From CBDCYN01 sp965224205 (GTDB lineage Bacteria; Planctomycetota; Phycisphaerae; Phycisphaerales; Phycisphaeraceae): DNA of 64,000 nt. Of this stretch, positions 26,708 through 34,126 are shown in pieces. The notes below the pieces were generated by a model. That model was not told where the DNA came from. It did no database searches and worked only from the letters and a program-made list of their open reading frames with translations. The DNA is taken from the NCBI GenBank assembly GCA_965224205.1, contig CBDCYN010000032.1:62001-126000 (forward strand), in the 5' to 3' direction. How positions within the stretch are numbered: position 1 is the first letter of the stretch; each line of letters begins with the position of its first letter. The translations under genes and the position numbers were made by a program.

Positions 26708-27196
26708 ATGGCTCATCGCTCCAACCCTATTGACGAAGAGGCGCAAGCCCTTGCAGCCGCGTGCCTCGCGTATCGCTTGCGGATGCTGCACCGTGTGGTG
26801 ACGGGGATCTACGACGACGCGCTGCGAGACCACGGGCTTGAGATACGTGTGGGGCAAATGAATATCCTGACCCTGCTGGTCAACACCGGCCCGATCACCC
26901 CCGGCGACGTGTGCAAGAAGATGAAGCTCGACGCGTCAACCGTTAGCCGCAATGTCGACCGGCTCATCGCCCGCGGCTGGGTGCGGGCCGAGACCTGCCA
27001 CGACGAACGCAGCCACCGGCTGATCATCACACCCCGCGGCGCCCGGACGTTGCACAAAGCATTTGCCGCATGGCATCAGGCCCAGTCACAGACCGAAGCC
27101 CTGCTGGGACGTGACGGGGCCGCGGCGATCCGCCGCCTGGCGGATAAGATCATGAAAAGAAAGGGGGCTAAGGATACAAAAAGAGAAAATCAATAG
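26708..27196 (+). CDS. MarR-family transcriptional regulator
   Basis: 162 residues with a winged helix at about 50-120: ITPGDVCKKMKLDASTVSRNVDRLIARGWV is the helix-turn-helix and RSHRLIITPRGARTL the wing and following helix, both typical of MarR. The ends supply the dimer helices. MarR proteins usually repress their own and neighbouring genes until a small phenolic or oxidant ligand binds. A 12-bp motif shared by the leaders of this gene and the membrane gene 67 bp downstream suggests both are targets. The lysine-rich end (MKRKGAKDTKRENQ) is AT-rich. Confidence 0.9.
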   Translation: MAHRSNPIDEEAQALAAACLAYRLRMLHRVVTGIYDDALRDHGLEIRVGQMNILTLLVNTGPITPGDVCKKMKLDASTVSRNVDRLIARGWVRAETCHDERSHRLIITPRGARTLHKAFAAWHQAQSQTEALLGRDGAAAIRRLADKIMKRKGAKDTKRENQ

Positions 27197-27219
27197 AGAT
27201 AAGTTTTTTTGATTATAAA

Positions 27220-27231
27220 TTTGCATATACA
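27220..27231 (+). promoter_or_regulatory. Second copy of the 12-bp putative MarR site
   Basis: TTTGCATATACA, identical to 26678-26689 and similarly flanked by AA on the left and a TAA-containing tail on the right. It sits 33 bp before the start of the membrane protein gene, in an AT-rich leader. Confidence 0.45.
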
Positions 27232-27263
27232 ACTAAATGTTTCTTTCCATCTGGAGTTTACCG

Positions 27264-27782
27264 ATGACGATGAACCTGATCCTCCCGATGAGCCTTGCGC
27301 TGAGTACGGTGTCCTTCGCCCTGATAGCCCGATGGTATATTGCGCCTCGACTAGTGAACGCGCCGTTGTCCGAGGCCCTAACCCCGCTGCTGCTTCTGCA
27401 CACGTTCCGCCACATCGGCATGGCGTTCCTGATCCCCGGGGTCACAGCCGCCGCCCTCGATGCTCGCTTCTCTCAGCCCGCCGCTTACGGCGACCTGCTG
27501 GCAGCGGCGCTGGCGTTCGCCGCGATCGCCGCGGTGCGTGGGGGCTGGAAAGCCGCGGTCCCGATCGTGTGGGTTTTCAATATCGAAGGCACGCTCGACC
27601 TGCTCTACGCCGTAGGCCGGGGGATCGCCCACACCCCCGACGGGCACCTCGGGGCGACCTACTTCATCCCGGCGATCATTGTGCCGGCGCTGCTGGTTAG
27701 CCACGCGATGGTCTTCTGGTTGCTCTGGACGCACGGATCCCCGCCGATCCGTGCAGCAGGCATACAGCCTCTCGCTGCGTAA
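27264..27782 (+). CDS. Small integral membrane protein, probable MarR target
   Basis: 172 residues from MTMNLILPMSLALS, with GGAG 8 bases upstream; an ATG at 27237 has no ribosome site. Five hydrophobic helices can be drawn (about 5-25, 38-58, 67-90, 94-115 and 135-160). HTFRHIGMAFLIPGV and VWVFNIEGTLDLL hold the polar residues within helices. I do not recognise a named family. Position after a MarR gene with a shared motif suggests a stress- or efflux-related role, which is inference. Confidence 0.7.
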   Translation: MTMNLILPMSLALSTVSFALIARWYIAPRLVNAPLSEALTPLLLLHTFRHIGMAFLIPGVTAAALDARFSQPAAYGDLLAAALAFAAIAAVRGGWKAAVPIVWVFNIEGTLDLLYAVGRGIAHTPDGHLGATYFIPAIIVPALLVSHAMVFWLLWTHGSPPIRAAGIQPLAA

Positions 27783-27801
27783 GCGTAGGGGCCAACCATC
27801 G

Positions 27802-27910
27802 GTGTATATCCTTGCCGATTGAATTCACGTGGCCATCCGTGTACACGGCAAAGAGAACCCCGGACCCAAGCGTCACCCATGCAGCACTTTGATACGTGAT
27901 GCGTATATTT
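27802..27910 (+). repeat. Two-module dispersed repeat, copy B (glycosyltransferase leader)
   Basis: Module 1 ends in the perfect palindrome CCGTGTACACGG (27837-27848). Module 2 is CACTTTGATACGTGATGCGTAT, with arms ATACGT/GCGTAT. The inter-module gap is 32 nt. It ends 5 bp before the ATG at 27916 and has the same orientation, so it overlaps the ribosome-binding region of that gene, which lacks a clear Shine-Dalgarno sequence. Confidence 0.7.
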
Positions 27911-27915
27911 AAGAT

Positions 27916-28623
27916 ATGGACGGTTATCTTGTCGTGATGGCTAAACCGCCGGTCCCCGGGCGGGTCAAGACCCGGTTGATCGGCCCGTTGACTGCCAGGC
28001 AGGCCGCGGGGGTTCACGCGGCGATGCTCGAATGCGTGCTCGAACGGCTCGTGGAACACATCGCCACGCCGTCACGATGGCAGCCCGTCGTCGCGATGGA
28101 CACCCCGGGTTTACCTGCTCATGGCGGATCGGACAATAACAGCCACCTTGACGACGCTCTAACGGTCCCACCCGGTTGGGAGGTGATCGACCAGGGCGAC
28201 GGCGACCTGGGCCAGCGGTTGGCGCATGTGTGGCAAACCCTCGGCGCGGGCCCGGCGGTGTTCTTCGGGGTCGATAGCCCGGACATCCCCGCAGTGGCGT
28301 TAAGGGCGGTAACAGAGGCGCTGACGGCGGCGGCCGTGGCGATCGGCCCAGTCGAGGACGGCGGGTACTGGGCCCTGGCGGGGCGTCGGTTTGAGGGCTG
28401 CCTGCTATCCGGTATCGACTGGGGCACGGGTACGGTGTACCATCAGACGCTAAGCGCGGCCCAGCGCGCGGGGTTGGCCATCACTGAGTTGCAGACGTGG
28501 CATGACGTCGACACACCTGAAGACCTGGCCCAGATGCGTCGACGCATCTGGGCAGCCACTGAACCCGCCCTACAAAGATTGCGATACCGGCTTCACGAAC
28601 TCTGCGAGGACCCTGAGGCATGA
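27916..28623 (+). CDS. TIGR04282/DUF2064-type glycosyltransferase
   Basis: 235 residues with a GT-A nucleotide-diphospho-sugar transferase fold. VVMAKPPVPGRVKTRLIGPL (about 6-25) is the nucleotide-binding start, FFGVDSPDIPA (about 115) the metal-binding acidic motif, and GPVEDGGYWALAG (about 140) the signature loop. Family members occur in arsenosugar and other sugar-conjugate pathways; substrate cannot be read here. It overlaps the downstream response regulator by 4 bp (ATGA). A broken partial copy lies 1.8 kb upstream. Confidence 0.88.
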   Translation: MDGYLVVMAKPPVPGRVKTRLIGPLTARQAAGVHAAMLECVLERLVEHIATPSRWQPVVAMDTPGLPAHGGSDNNSHLDDALTVPPGWEVIDQGDGDLGQRLAHVWQTLGAGPAVFFGVDSPDIPAVALRAVTEALTAAAVAIGPVEDGGYWALAGRRFEGCLLSGIDWGTGTVYHQTLSAAQRAGLAITELQTWHDVDTPEDLAQMRRRIWAATEPALQRLRYRLHELCEDPEA

Positions 28624-29225
28624 CCGCATCAAACGACAGCGAAAAGACAAGCCCCCCCACAGACCAGCCCGCCGCAACGGTCGCCGGCCGGGAGATGGAC
28701 CTAAGCCAGTCGACCCTGCTGATCGTCGATGACAACCACCAGAACGTCGAGCTGCTCCAAGCTTATTTGGAGACCCTGCCGTGCCGAACGGTCGTGGCTT
28801 ACGACGGGATGGAAGCGATCCGGATCATCGAGGATCAAGATCAGCCCACCCCGGACCTGATCCTGCTCGACATCATGATGCCGAAGATGAGCGGGTTCGA
28901 GGTCTGCCGCAAACTCAAGGAAGACCCCGCGACGCGGTCGATCCCGGTGATGATGGTCACCGCGCTCAACGAGCTGGGCGACATCGAGCGGGGCGTCGAG
29001 TCCGGGACCGATGACTTCCTCACCAAACCGGTCAACAAGCTGGAGCTGATTACCCGGGTCAAGTCGCTGCTGCGCGTGCGACACCTCAAGCGGGAGCTGG
29101 ACCGGACCATGGCGTATATCCAGAACCTCGAGTCGCGTGAGTCGTTCGCGGGGCCAGCCGATACGGGCCAGGACCCCGACGAGTTGGCCCGTCCGGGGGA
29201 TCCCGGGGAAGGCCCCATCGCTTAG
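28620..29225 (+). CDS. Single-domain response regulator (REC)
   Basis: 201 residues. The receiver domain at about 27-145 has LLIVDDNHQNVELL (acidic pair), phosphoacceptor Asp in LILLDIMMPKMSG, threonine in MMVTALNE and the lysine in FLTKPVNKLEL. A short helix follows (RHLKRELDRTMAYIQNLE), and the acidic C-terminal tail looks disordered. There is no output domain, so it probably acts by protein contact or in a relay. It is translationally coupled to the glycosyltransferase gene. Its kinase is not next to it. Confidence 0.9.
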   Translation: MTASNDSEKTSPPTDQPAATVAGREMDLSQSTLLIVDDNHQNVELLQAYLETLPCRTVVAYDGMEAIRIIEDQDQPTPDLILLDIMMPKMSGFEVCRKLKEDPATRSIPVMMVTALNELGDIERGVESGTDDFLTKPVNKLELITRVKSLLRVRHLKRELDRTMAYIQNLESRESFAGPADTGQDPDELARPGDPGEGPIA

Positions 29226-29296
29226 CCCAACACCACGACCCGCGCCGTGACCACGCCGATCCGGGCCGGGGCTCGTCCCAAACGGGGGATCTAGGC

Positions 29297-29830
29297 ATGA
29301 CGGACAACAAGACCACGTCGATGGGCGGCCGGGCTTTCCGGTACAAGGTCGCGCCGCTGGTCGTGGGTGCGTTCGACCTGGGCGGGGTGTTGTACCACGC
29401 GAAGTACCTGGAGCTGCTCGAACTGGCGAGGGAGGCGTTCCTCGTTGCCCATGGCTGCTCGTACCGGGTGATGATGGACCTGGGCTACCATATCGTGATC
29501 GTTGAAGCCCACCAGTCATTCCACGCGTCCCTGCGTTACGGGCAGCTGGCTACGATCGATACCTGGGCCAGTGAGATCCGACGCAGCACCTTCGTGTTAC
29601 AATACGAGATGCACGTGTGGCGTGATGAACCGGCCAGCGAGGCCAGCGGCCACACGCCAGACCCCAGCGGCGCATCGGCCCCCGCCCCGGCGTGCCAGCG
29701 GATTCATCACGCGATGACCCGCCTGGCGTGTGTCCAGGCCACCGGCGCCGATGCCCCGGCCTACCGACCGGCCCGGATCCCCCAGCCATTAACCTGTGCA
29801 TTAGAAAAAATATTTGCCGAAGGCTATTGA
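29297..29830 (+). CDS. Hotdog-fold acyl-CoA thioesterase (YbgC/4HBT type)
   Basis: 177 residues. DLGGVLYHAKYLELLELARE (about 31-50) is the 4HBT signature, in which an Asp near the start of the long helix is catalytic. SYRVMMDLGYHIVIVEAHQSF and ATIDTWASEIRRSTFVLQYEM form the following strands. It should hydrolyse an acyl-CoA thioester. An insert rich in P, A and S (about 115-135) is unusual. The IS5-family element is inserted exactly at its stop codon, but the TATTGA target repeat leaves the final codons and stop intact. Confidence 0.85.
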   Translation: MTDNKTTSMGGRAFRYKVAPLVVGAFDLGGVLYHAKYLELLELAREAFLVAHGCSYRVMMDLGYHIVIVEAHQSFHASLRYGQLATIDTWASEIRRSTFVLQYEMHVWRDEPASEASGHTPDPSGASAPAPACQRIHHAMTRLACVQATGADAPAYRPARIPQPLTCALEKIFAEGY

Positions 29831-29998
29831 GTCGCCCCTGAATAACCCTCGAGAGGCTGGTTTTGACGGGGTTTTCGGTGTGGATGTGGTGTGTTAGATT
29901 GCAAGGATTGGCGATTGGATCAGCCGAAACCTTGCAATTTGAGGAGCACCGATGACGCCCCAGCCCAGCCCGCGTGACGCCTTTGATACGTATCCAGC

Positions 29999-30557
29999 TT
30001 AATTTTGAGTCGTTATCCATGATGTGTGGCAGATGGAGCATAGGTCGTCCTGGGTGAATCTATTCCACGCTTGTCGACATGCATCGAACAGGTCGTCGTA
30101 GTCATGGAACACGCGGTTGGATAGATAGTGGCTCTTGAGATAGGCCCACACCCGTTCGATGGGATTGAGCTCAGGTGAGTACGGCGGCAGGTGCAATAGC
30201 GTGATGTTGTCGGGTACCACCAACGCTTTGGCCATGTGCCACCCGGCTTGATCCAACACCAACACCACGTGCTTACCGGGGCCGGCTTCCTGGGAGATGA
30301 ACCGCAGGTGTTCGTTCATGTAGTCGGTGTTCACCGTCGGGGCCAACAGAGCCGAGGATCGACCGGTGCCCGGATTGACCGCCGCGAACAGGTAGACCCA
30401 TTCATACTCGGTCTGCTTCACGGCGGTGGGACGCGATCCCTTGGGGGCCCAGACTTTCGTGAGCGTGCCTTGCTGGCCGAAACGGGCTTCGTCCTGGAAC
30501 CACACCTCGACCCGCTGATCGGGATGTTCGTCTTGAATCTCTTGGATCAAAGGGGGG
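29999..30557 (-). CDS. IS630 transposase copy 2, catalytic frame (orfB)
   Basis: Read after the -1 slip: PPLIQEIQDEHPDQRVEVW, FQDEARFGQQG (first Asp), VVLVLDQAGWHMAKAL (second Asp) and LPPYSPELNPIERVWAYLK (Glu). The stop is inside the left inverted repeat. Upstream parts of the open frame beyond the slip site are the shadow of orfA. Confidence 0.87.
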
Positions 30558-31047
30558 TGTCTTGCCGCCACGTCGCCATCGCTTCGGGATCGTTCTTGCG
30601 ATGCTTCGGCCGCGGCGTCAGGCATGAATACCCCAACCGATGCAGCAGGTCGTAGGCGCCTTGGAGACTGTAGGGCACGCCGAATTCTTGATCGAGGATC
30701 CGCACGACATCTTTGCCTCGCAAGGTGCACACGCCCTGGTCGGCGTCGGTGGGCCCGGTGTCGAGTCGTTGTATGAACGCGTCTTCTTGATCTCGACCTA
30801 GCTTGGTGGGGCGGCCTGGCTGGGGCCTGATGACGAGCGCGTCGATCCCGCCGTCGCGGTACGCGTAGGCCCAACGCTGCACGGAAGCCCGGCCGCGATC
30901 GAGCGTGTCGGCGATCCAGTAAGAACTCTTACCTTCCAACGCCCACCTCACCGCCCGATATCGATCACGCTGCTTGGCGTTGCGTTCACGGCCGATCCGC
31001 CGCTTGAGTTCATCAAGGTCTTCGGGGTGTCGTAAAGAGATCTTCAT
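30547..31047 (-). CDS. IS630 transposase copy 2, N-terminal frame (orfA)
   Basis: Starts MKISLRHPEDLDELKRRIG with GGAGG 7 bases upstream. GKSSYWIADTLDRGRASVQR and YRDGGIDALVIRPQPGRPTK are the helix-turn-helix and linker of the IS630 family. The frame ends QDTPL-stop just after a run of six C (complement of 30552-30557), where a -1 slip leads into the catalytic frame. Confidence 0.87.
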   Translation of the reverse strand: MKISLRHPEDLDELKRRIGRERNAKQRDRYRAVRWALEGKSSYWIADTLDRGRASVQRWAYAYRDGGIDALVIRPQPGRPTKLGRDQEDAFIQRLDTGPTDADQGVCTLRGKDVVRILDQEFGVPYSLQGAYDLLHRLGYSCLTPRPKHRKNDPEAMATWRQDTPL

Positions 31048-31153
31048 CGTCGGCCTCCATGCCATCATCGCTCGATCACTCAAGCCCAACCGTCCCTAGT
31101 CAGGCCATCTGCCGCATCTTACTAAATCGACTCAGAATTATTCTGGAAGCGTA

Positions 31154-32462
31154 TGAGTTGTTCCAGGCCCACTTCGATCAGCTGCTCAACCCCAAGCATC
31201 CGCTGGTCCAACTCGCTGGGCAGATCGATTGGGATGCATTCGATGCGGCGTTTCGGGATTGCTCCAGCCCCGACCAGGACGCCCCAGCCAAGGCCACCCG
31301 GCTGATGGTGGGGCTGCACTATCTCAAGCACGCGTTCAATGAGTCGGACGAGTCGGTCGTGGCCCGGTGGGTCGAGAACCCGTATTGGCAATATTTCTGC
31401 GGCTACACGCATCTCCAGCACAAGTGCCCGATCCACCCCACGAGCATGACCAAGTGGCGTCAGCGTGTGGGTCAAGAGAAGCTACAGGTGTTGCTCCAAC
31501 AGACGGTGTCGGTGGCGGTCGAACAAAAGCACCTGCCCGAACGCGAGATGAAGCAGGTGAACGTGGACACGACGGTGCAGGAGAAAAACATCACGCATCC
31601 GACGGACTCGAAGCTGCTGTACAAAGCGATCGTGAAGCTGGGCCGGGCGGCGAAAGCAAGCGGCATCGCGCTGCGTCAGTCGTACGTGCGTGTGGCCAAG
31701 CGGGCGTCGGTCAAGGCTAGTCGTTACGCCCACGCTCGACAGTTCAAGCGGATGCGGCGAGAGCTGCGCAAGATGCGGACATGGGTGGGCCGATTGATCC
31801 GCGACGTGCGGCGGAAAGCCGGGACATTAACCGAACCACTCAAGGCGTTGCTGGCCCAGTGTCAACGTTTACGGGACCAGCGTCAAGGTGATTCCAACAA
31901 GCTGTATTCGTTGCACGAGCCGGAGGTGCGGTGCATCAGCAAGGGCAAAGCGCACAAGCGATATGAGTTTGGCCAGAAGGTCTCGCTGGCGACAACGAAT
32001 CGCCATGATTGGTTTGTCGGGGCGATGCTGTGCGAAGCAAACCCTTACGACGGGCACACATTGAGCCGGGCCTTGGATCAGGTCGAATCGATCACGGGCG
32101 TGACGCTGAGCGACGCGTACGTGGACCGGGGTTACCGCGGCCATGATTATGGCGGACCAACCACGGTCCACCTGGCAGGCAGTCGCTCAAAGAGCCTGAC
32201 CTCGACGCAACGCAAACGCCGAAAGCGTCGAAGCGCCATTGAGCCGAAGATCGGTCACGCCAAACATGACCACCGCATGGGCCGCTGCTATCTCAAGGGG
32301 TTGGTAGGAGACGCGATGAACGTGATCCTCGCCGCCGCCGGGGCCAACTTCCGCAAACTCCTGCGGCTGTTGCCATGCGCCTGGCGACGTTGGTTGCTCG
32401 AAATGATCCGCACCGCCCTCAACCCGATCCCACCCACCACCCAACGCCTCGCCGCCGCATAA
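31154..32462 (+). pseudogene. IS5-family transposase, split by IS630 insertion (3' part)
   Basis: The gene begins at ATG 29952 (MTPQPSPRDAFDT), stops at the IS630 border near 29992, and resumes at 31154 with ELFQAHFDQLLNPKHPLVQL. The 3' part is long and open: RLMVGLHYLKHAFNESDESV and VENPYWQYFCG (DUF772), VNVDTTVQEKNITHP (first Asp), YVDRGYRGHDY (second Asp) and IEPKIGHAKHDHRMGRCYLK (Glu region). Removing the IS630 with one TA restores frame exactly. The fused small ORF start at 31059 lies inside the IS630 and is not natural. Confidence 0.88.
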
Positions 32463-32555
32463 AAAAGGGCTTTTTCAGGGACGACTATTGACCCTGGATC
32501 CGAAGACCCCGGAAGGATGAGAGCGTTTCCCGATTTCGTGTACGACGTCAAGAGA

Positions 32556-32587
32556 AACCCGCTGCCTCAGGGTCGCGGCTCGCTGGG
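32556..32587. repeat. REP-like GC repeat, single unit
   Basis: ACCCGCTGCCTCAGGGTCGC then GGCTCGCTGG matches the right arm of the inverted pair at 33914-33984 (CCGCTGCCxxAxGGTCxCGGCTCGCT). It lies in the 337-bp gap between the IS5 end and the outer-membrane gene, which holds no gene. Confidence 0.6.
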
Positions 32588-32617
32588 GGCGTCGTATACC
32601 ATTTCGGGATACGCTCT

Positions 32618-32686
32618 AATATGCCCGCCCCGGATGAATATATGGCATGACTCGTGTACACGCATCGCGCATGAGAATACGGACTC
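32618..32686. repeat. Two-module dispersed repeat, rearranged copy F
   Basis: Module 1 is on the plus strand (CCGGATGAATATATGGCATG, then the palindrome CGTGTACACG). Module 2 follows at once on the opposite strand: read backwards it is TATTCTCATGCGCGATGCGT. The spacer is lost. It therefore looks like a rearranged or composite copy next to the IS5 element. Confidence 0.55.
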
Positions 32687-32741
32687 AGCGGTGGGGTGGC
32701 AGCCCGCAGCTAGAGTGTGCTGGGAACCCCTCGATCCTTCC
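32683..32741. repeat. 59-bp dispersed repeat, copy 2
   Basis: Partner of 24486-24544, same orientation in the window, with the exact core GCCCGCAGCTAGAG. It follows copy F of the two-module repeat and precedes the 3' end of the outer-membrane gene. Confidence 0.6.
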
Positions 32742-32799
32742 CGATGCACGAAGACCCGAAACCCAATAGGTGACCTGAAAAAACAAACATCACCATGCG

Positions 32800-33858
32800 C
32801 TAAAACGTGCCCTGGATCTTGAATGAGAGGAAGATCTCGTCGCTGAGGTCAGCGACGCTATCGGTATCACGCAGGTCCCAGCCGAGGTTGAATTCCTGCT
32901 CAAAGGCGTACCCGACCGCTACGGTCAGGTCCACCCATTTCGAGAGCCATCGCACCCCGGTGGCGACCCGGTCCATCTCATAAAACAACCGCCGGTTGTC
33001 CCGGTTATGGACGTAGAACGCATCGGTCGAGCTCTTGTACTCCGCGTACACGCTGAGGTCTTCCGTAAAGTGATAAGTGACCGACGCCCCGAGATTCGTG
33101 GGCACGACGTAACGCAGCTGAATGGCCAGGCCATGGACCGGCCTCCACGTCAAGACATTGACCGGCGCCCCGACCGCCAGGGCGAAGGTCTCGTCGAACT
33201 GCTGCTGGTACATGATGTACGGCAGGGGGACGTCGGGGAAGATCACACGGTTGCCGTCGTACCCTAGCCCGATATGTAGCTTTCGGGTAGGGTCGATCGT
33301 CTGGGTCGCGTGCAGTGTGGCCAACCCGTAGATCGCGTCCCCGTTGCTGAAGTGGTTGTCGTTAGCGGTGCCCAGCCCGCCGATCAGGTAGAGCTGCCAA
33401 TCCTCGCCAAGCTGACCCAAGCCACCTGCCCCGACCAACGCGATGTCTGTGAGCCCTCCGGGCAGGGCCGCGGCATCCGAGTTGATATCAATGGTCAATA
33501 TCTTGTAGCCGATCACGAACGGGGGGCGTTGGTCCTCTCGGTCGAGCTTGACCCGGCCGTACGAATCCCAATAGAAGATCCCCACGCCCTGGTCGCCCTG
33601 CTTGGTGTGGCTTTTGTTGATGAAGATCGGCTCGTCGTACGTCCGGGCCCAGTGCGGATGCGGCTCCCACGGTTCGAGCAGCTGGATCGGGTGGACCTGG
33701 GCCGAGGCAGCTGACGCAACAGCCAGGCACAGCACGACCGCGGTGACCGACGCTGAGAAGGGGTTATTTTTGGATCGATGGATTCTACGATGTTCATCTT
33801 GGAATAGGTTTGAGTTCAAAATCCGTTTTTCCCTTTGACTGCGGTATGTTTGCGGCAA
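32800..33858 (-). CDS. Outer-membrane beta-barrel protein, function unknown
   Basis: 352 residues from a TTG at 33858, though a later start is possible because the first 28 residues lack homology. A signal peptide (FSASVTAVVLCLAVASAASA) ends in an AxA site before QVHP. The mature part alternates polar and hydrophobic residues as in barrels (ASVTYHFTEDLSVYAEYKSS, VDLTVAVGYAFEQEFNLGWD) and ends in the aromatic IQGTF, an insertion signal of outer-membrane proteins. I place it in the broad DUF6268-like/porin-like group without certainty. It is monocistronic, with REP-like repeats on both sides. Confidence 0.75.
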   Translation of the reverse strand: MPQTYRSQREKRILNSNLFQDEHRRIHRSKNNPFSASVTAVVLCLAVASAASAQVHPIQLLEPWEPHPHWARTYDEPIFINKSHTKQGDQGVGIFYWDSYGRVKLDREDQRPPFVIGYKILTIDINSDAAALPGGLTDIALVGAGGLGQLGEDWQLYLIGGLGTANDNHFSNGDAIYGLATLHATQTIDPTRKLHIGLGYDGNRVIFPDVPLPYIMYQQQFDETFALAVGAPVNVLTWRPVHGLAIQLRYVVPTNLGASVTYHFTEDLSVYAEYKSSTDAFYVHNRDNRRLFYEMDRVATGVRWLSKWVDLTVAVGYAFEQEFNLGWDLRDTDSVADLSDEIFLSFKIQGTF

Positions 33859-33913
33859 TCACCGATCGCCGTAGTACCGTATCCATTTTCATTTTTCGGG
33901 TAGGCCGCCTAAC

Positions 33914-33984
33914 GAACCGTGGCCGTAAGGGAGCGGTTTCTGCGTCTAGACCGTCCAGACCGCTGCCCGACGGTCACGGCTCGC
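33914..33984. repeat. REP-like inverted pair
   Basis: Left arm GAACCGTGGCCGTAAGGGAG then CGGTTTC (33914-33940); right arm GACCGCTGCCCGACGGTCAC then GGCTCGC (33958-33984). The arms pair over about 20 of 27 positions. It lies between the outer-membrane gene and sthA; the rest of 33985-34126 holds nothing recognisable. Confidence 0.65.
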
Positions 33985-34126
33985 TAGGATGACTCACTCG
34001 AAATTTTTGGACCTGACGCAGGAGCGTATTGTAACGCCAACTCGATCAGCACGGCGAGGGGTAGCCCAGGACCGTGGTTTCTCGACTGAGTCACGTCAGC
34101 GGGTGAATAGGCGTGGATCCATCCGA

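Larger units (their letters stand above)
29991..31153 (-). mobile_element. IS630-family insertion sequence, copy 2 (nested)
   Basis: About 1.16 kb. Inverted repeats: left TCCAGCTTAATTTTGAGTCG (29993 on), right read inward TTCCAGAATAATTCTGAGTC. TA at 29991-29992 and 31152-31153 is the target duplication that restores the host transposase frame. An alternative left TA at 29987 would lengthen the repeats but break that frame. Two minus-strand frames joined by a C6 slip site encode the transposase, which differs from copy 1. Confidence 0.85.
29831..32485 (+). mobile_element. IS5-family insertion sequence, interrupted by an IS630
   Basis: Ends GTCGCCCCTGAATAACCC (29831) and, read inward from 32485, GTCGTCCCTGAAAAAGCCC, are matching inverted repeats. 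TATTGA directly abuts both ends (29825-29830 and 32486-32491) as the target duplication. Without the nested IS630 the element is about 1.5 kb. Its leader, 29831-29951, contains the promoter region and the start ATGACGCCCCAG at 29952. Confidence 0.85.

Noticed and set aside
29987..31153. IS630 copy 2 left border at TA 29987
   Set aside because: It gives slightly longer inverted repeats, but excision there breaks the IS5 transposase frame; TA 29991 restores it exactly.
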